A stretch of 22,327 nucleotides of DNA from the NCBI GenBank assembly GCA_964551875.1, contig CAZKEV010000034.1, positions 1 to 22,327 of the forward strand, in the 5' to 3' direction. The notes beneath the pieces were generated by a model that worked only from the letters and a program-made list of their open reading frames with translations, was not told where the DNA came from and made no database searches. Positions 21,459 through 22,327 of the stretch are shown here, one piece after another. A program made the position numbers and the translations under genes. Numbering within the stretch: the stretch's first letter is position 1; every line of letters starts with the position of its first letter. The stretch comes from JACTUA01 sp964551875. Its GTDB lineage: Archaea > Halobacteriota > Methanomicrobia > Methanomicrobiales > JACTUA01.

Positions 21459-22327
21459 ATGGATTCCAGTCCCGTGACAGGCGGCCGGGCCGGGCTGGGC
21501 GCAGGCGAGGCCCGCGAACGGCTCGGGCGGTTCGGGCCGAACCGGATCACAACGCCCTACGAGATCACCCTCCTCGGGATCGCAAAAGAGGAGATCACCG
21601 AGCCGATGATCCTCCTTCTCCTCGCGGTCGGGGTATTCTACACGATCCTCTCCAGCCTGAACGACGCGCTCACGCTCTATGCCATCATCATCGCCCTGGT
21701 CCTCGTCGAGATTGCGAACGAGTACCGCGCAAAGAAGGCCATCTCCTCTCTCGCGGTGCTCGCCGAACCGAGTACCAGGGTGATCCGGGACGGAAAGATC
21801 ACCGATATCCCCACTGACGAGGTTGTGCCCGGCGATCTCCTCGTCTTCGTGCCCGGCACCCGGGTCGCCGCCGACGGCACGATCGTCTCGGGTGTCAGCC
21901 TCCAGGTGGATGAGTCCTCCCTGACCGGCGAATCGTTCCCCAGGGAAAAGGCCCCCGGGAGCGAGGCATATGCGGGGACGCTCGTGGTCTCGGGTGAAGG
22001 GCTGATGGAGGCCGCCCGCACCGGCGGGGAGACGCGCATCGGGAAGATCTCGGAGCTCGCGCGGGTGATCCGGCCGCCGAAGACCCCCCTCCAGATCGCG
22101 ATGAAGTCCCTTGCAAAGACCCTTGTCTTCGTCGCCCTCTTCTTCTCCGTTGCCATCCCCCTCATCGGCGCCCTGCAGGGGCAGCCGCTTCGGGCGATGT
22201 TCCTCACCGGCCTCGCCCTCGCCTTTGCCACCATCCCCGAGGAGCTCCCCATCATCATCACCATGAACCTGGGGCTCGGCTCCTACCTCCTCTCGAGGGA
22301 GAACTTCCTCGTCAAGAAGCTGAAGGC
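21459..22327 (+). CDS. Type II cation-transporting P-type ATPase (partial)
   Basis: The first 289 residues are visible and the frame runs off the window. It starts with a cation-ATPase N-terminal segment (GLGAGEARERLGRFGPNRIT), then TM1 and TM2 at about 48-65 and 70-88. The actuator domain follows, with VVPGDLLVFVPGTRVAADG and the dephosphorylation motif TGES at 156-159. TM3 is at 221-240 and TM4 carries PEELP at 260-264, where Ca-type pumps usually have PEGLP. There is no N-terminal heavy-metal (CxxC) domain and no CPx in TM4, so it is not a P1B pump. The phosphorylation site DKTGT lies beyond the window. The transported ion cannot be settled from this part. Confidence 0.9.
   Translation, partial: MDSSPVTGGRAGLGAGEARERLGRFGPNRITTPYEITLLGIAKEEITEPMILLLLAVGVFYTILSSLNDALTLYAIIIALVLVEIANEYRAKKAISSLAVLAEPSTRVIRDGKITDIPTDEVVPGDLLVFVPGTRVAADGTIVSGVSLQVDESSLTGESFPREKAPGSEAYAGTLVVSGEGLMEAARTGGETRIGKISELARVIRPPKTPLQIAMKSLAKTLVFVALFFSVAIPLIGALQGQPLRAMFLTGLALAFATIPEELPIIITMNLGLGSYLLSRENFLVKKLK

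Overview
The window looks like chromosome from a methanogenic archaeon of the Methanomicrobiales type. This is inferred from archaeal TATA-type promoters, several of which sit 26-32 bases before an ATG with no room for a leader. Further support comes from GTGA/ATGA-coupled genes and from a gene set that includes a SelB/EF-Tu-like pseudo-GTPase, a DUF169 protein, LarC, superoxide reductase and a double-cubane-cluster protein with its ATPase. Most genes are GC-rich. One segment (about 13380-14640) is strikingly AT-rich and looks acquired.

Layout. 1-3568 (mostly minus strand): the 5' part of a double-cubane-cluster protein gene (yjiM-like, copy A, cut by the window edge), a remnant of an ABC-transporter ATPase, a SHOCT membrane protein on the plus strand, then a run of cysteine desulfurase-like class V aminotransferase, small unknown protein and SAM methyltransferase. 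3669-5800 (plus): a J-domain protein and an ABC-2 type exporter pair. 5801-6280: about 480 bases with no gene, holding two mutually exclusive hairpins, a decayed tRNA-Glu(CTC) and an inverted repeat. 6281-9351 (minus): larC coupled to a 615-residue protein I do not recognise, followed by a second decayed tRNA-Glu(TTC). 9674-13323 (minus): the DCCP reductase (yjiL-like) and intact DCCP (yjiM-like copy B), methyltransferase copy B and a HhH-GPD DNA glycosylase.

13465-14577 (plus): two AT-rich membrane-protein genes behind a palindrome and a strong TATA box. 14721-15686: an EF-Tu/SelB-like protein lacking GTPase motifs, whose stop codon lies in the first unit of a tandem array of palindromes. 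15931-16845: a membrane-anchored zinc metalloprotease. 16949-18512 (minus): a CMD-family protein and a probable all-alpha protein. 18650-19423 (plus): DUF169. 19585-19968 (minus): superoxide reductase. 20108-20410 (plus): a small hypothetical. 20436-21242 (minus): a proline-dehydrogenase-like protein. 21459 to the end (plus): a type II P-type ATPase, cut by the window edge.

The most distinctive theme is the redox module. An ATPase with an inter-subunit iron-sulfur cluster (yjiL-like) would fire low-potential electrons into a double-cubane protein (yjiM-like). The DCCP gene and its neighbouring methyltransferase exist in two direct-orientation copies about 10.8 kb apart, roughly 90% identical in protein by eye. 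Copy A sits beside a cysteine desulfurase that could supply sulfur. The physiological substrate of DCCPs is unknown, so this paired arrangement is the best candidate for an undescribed system here.
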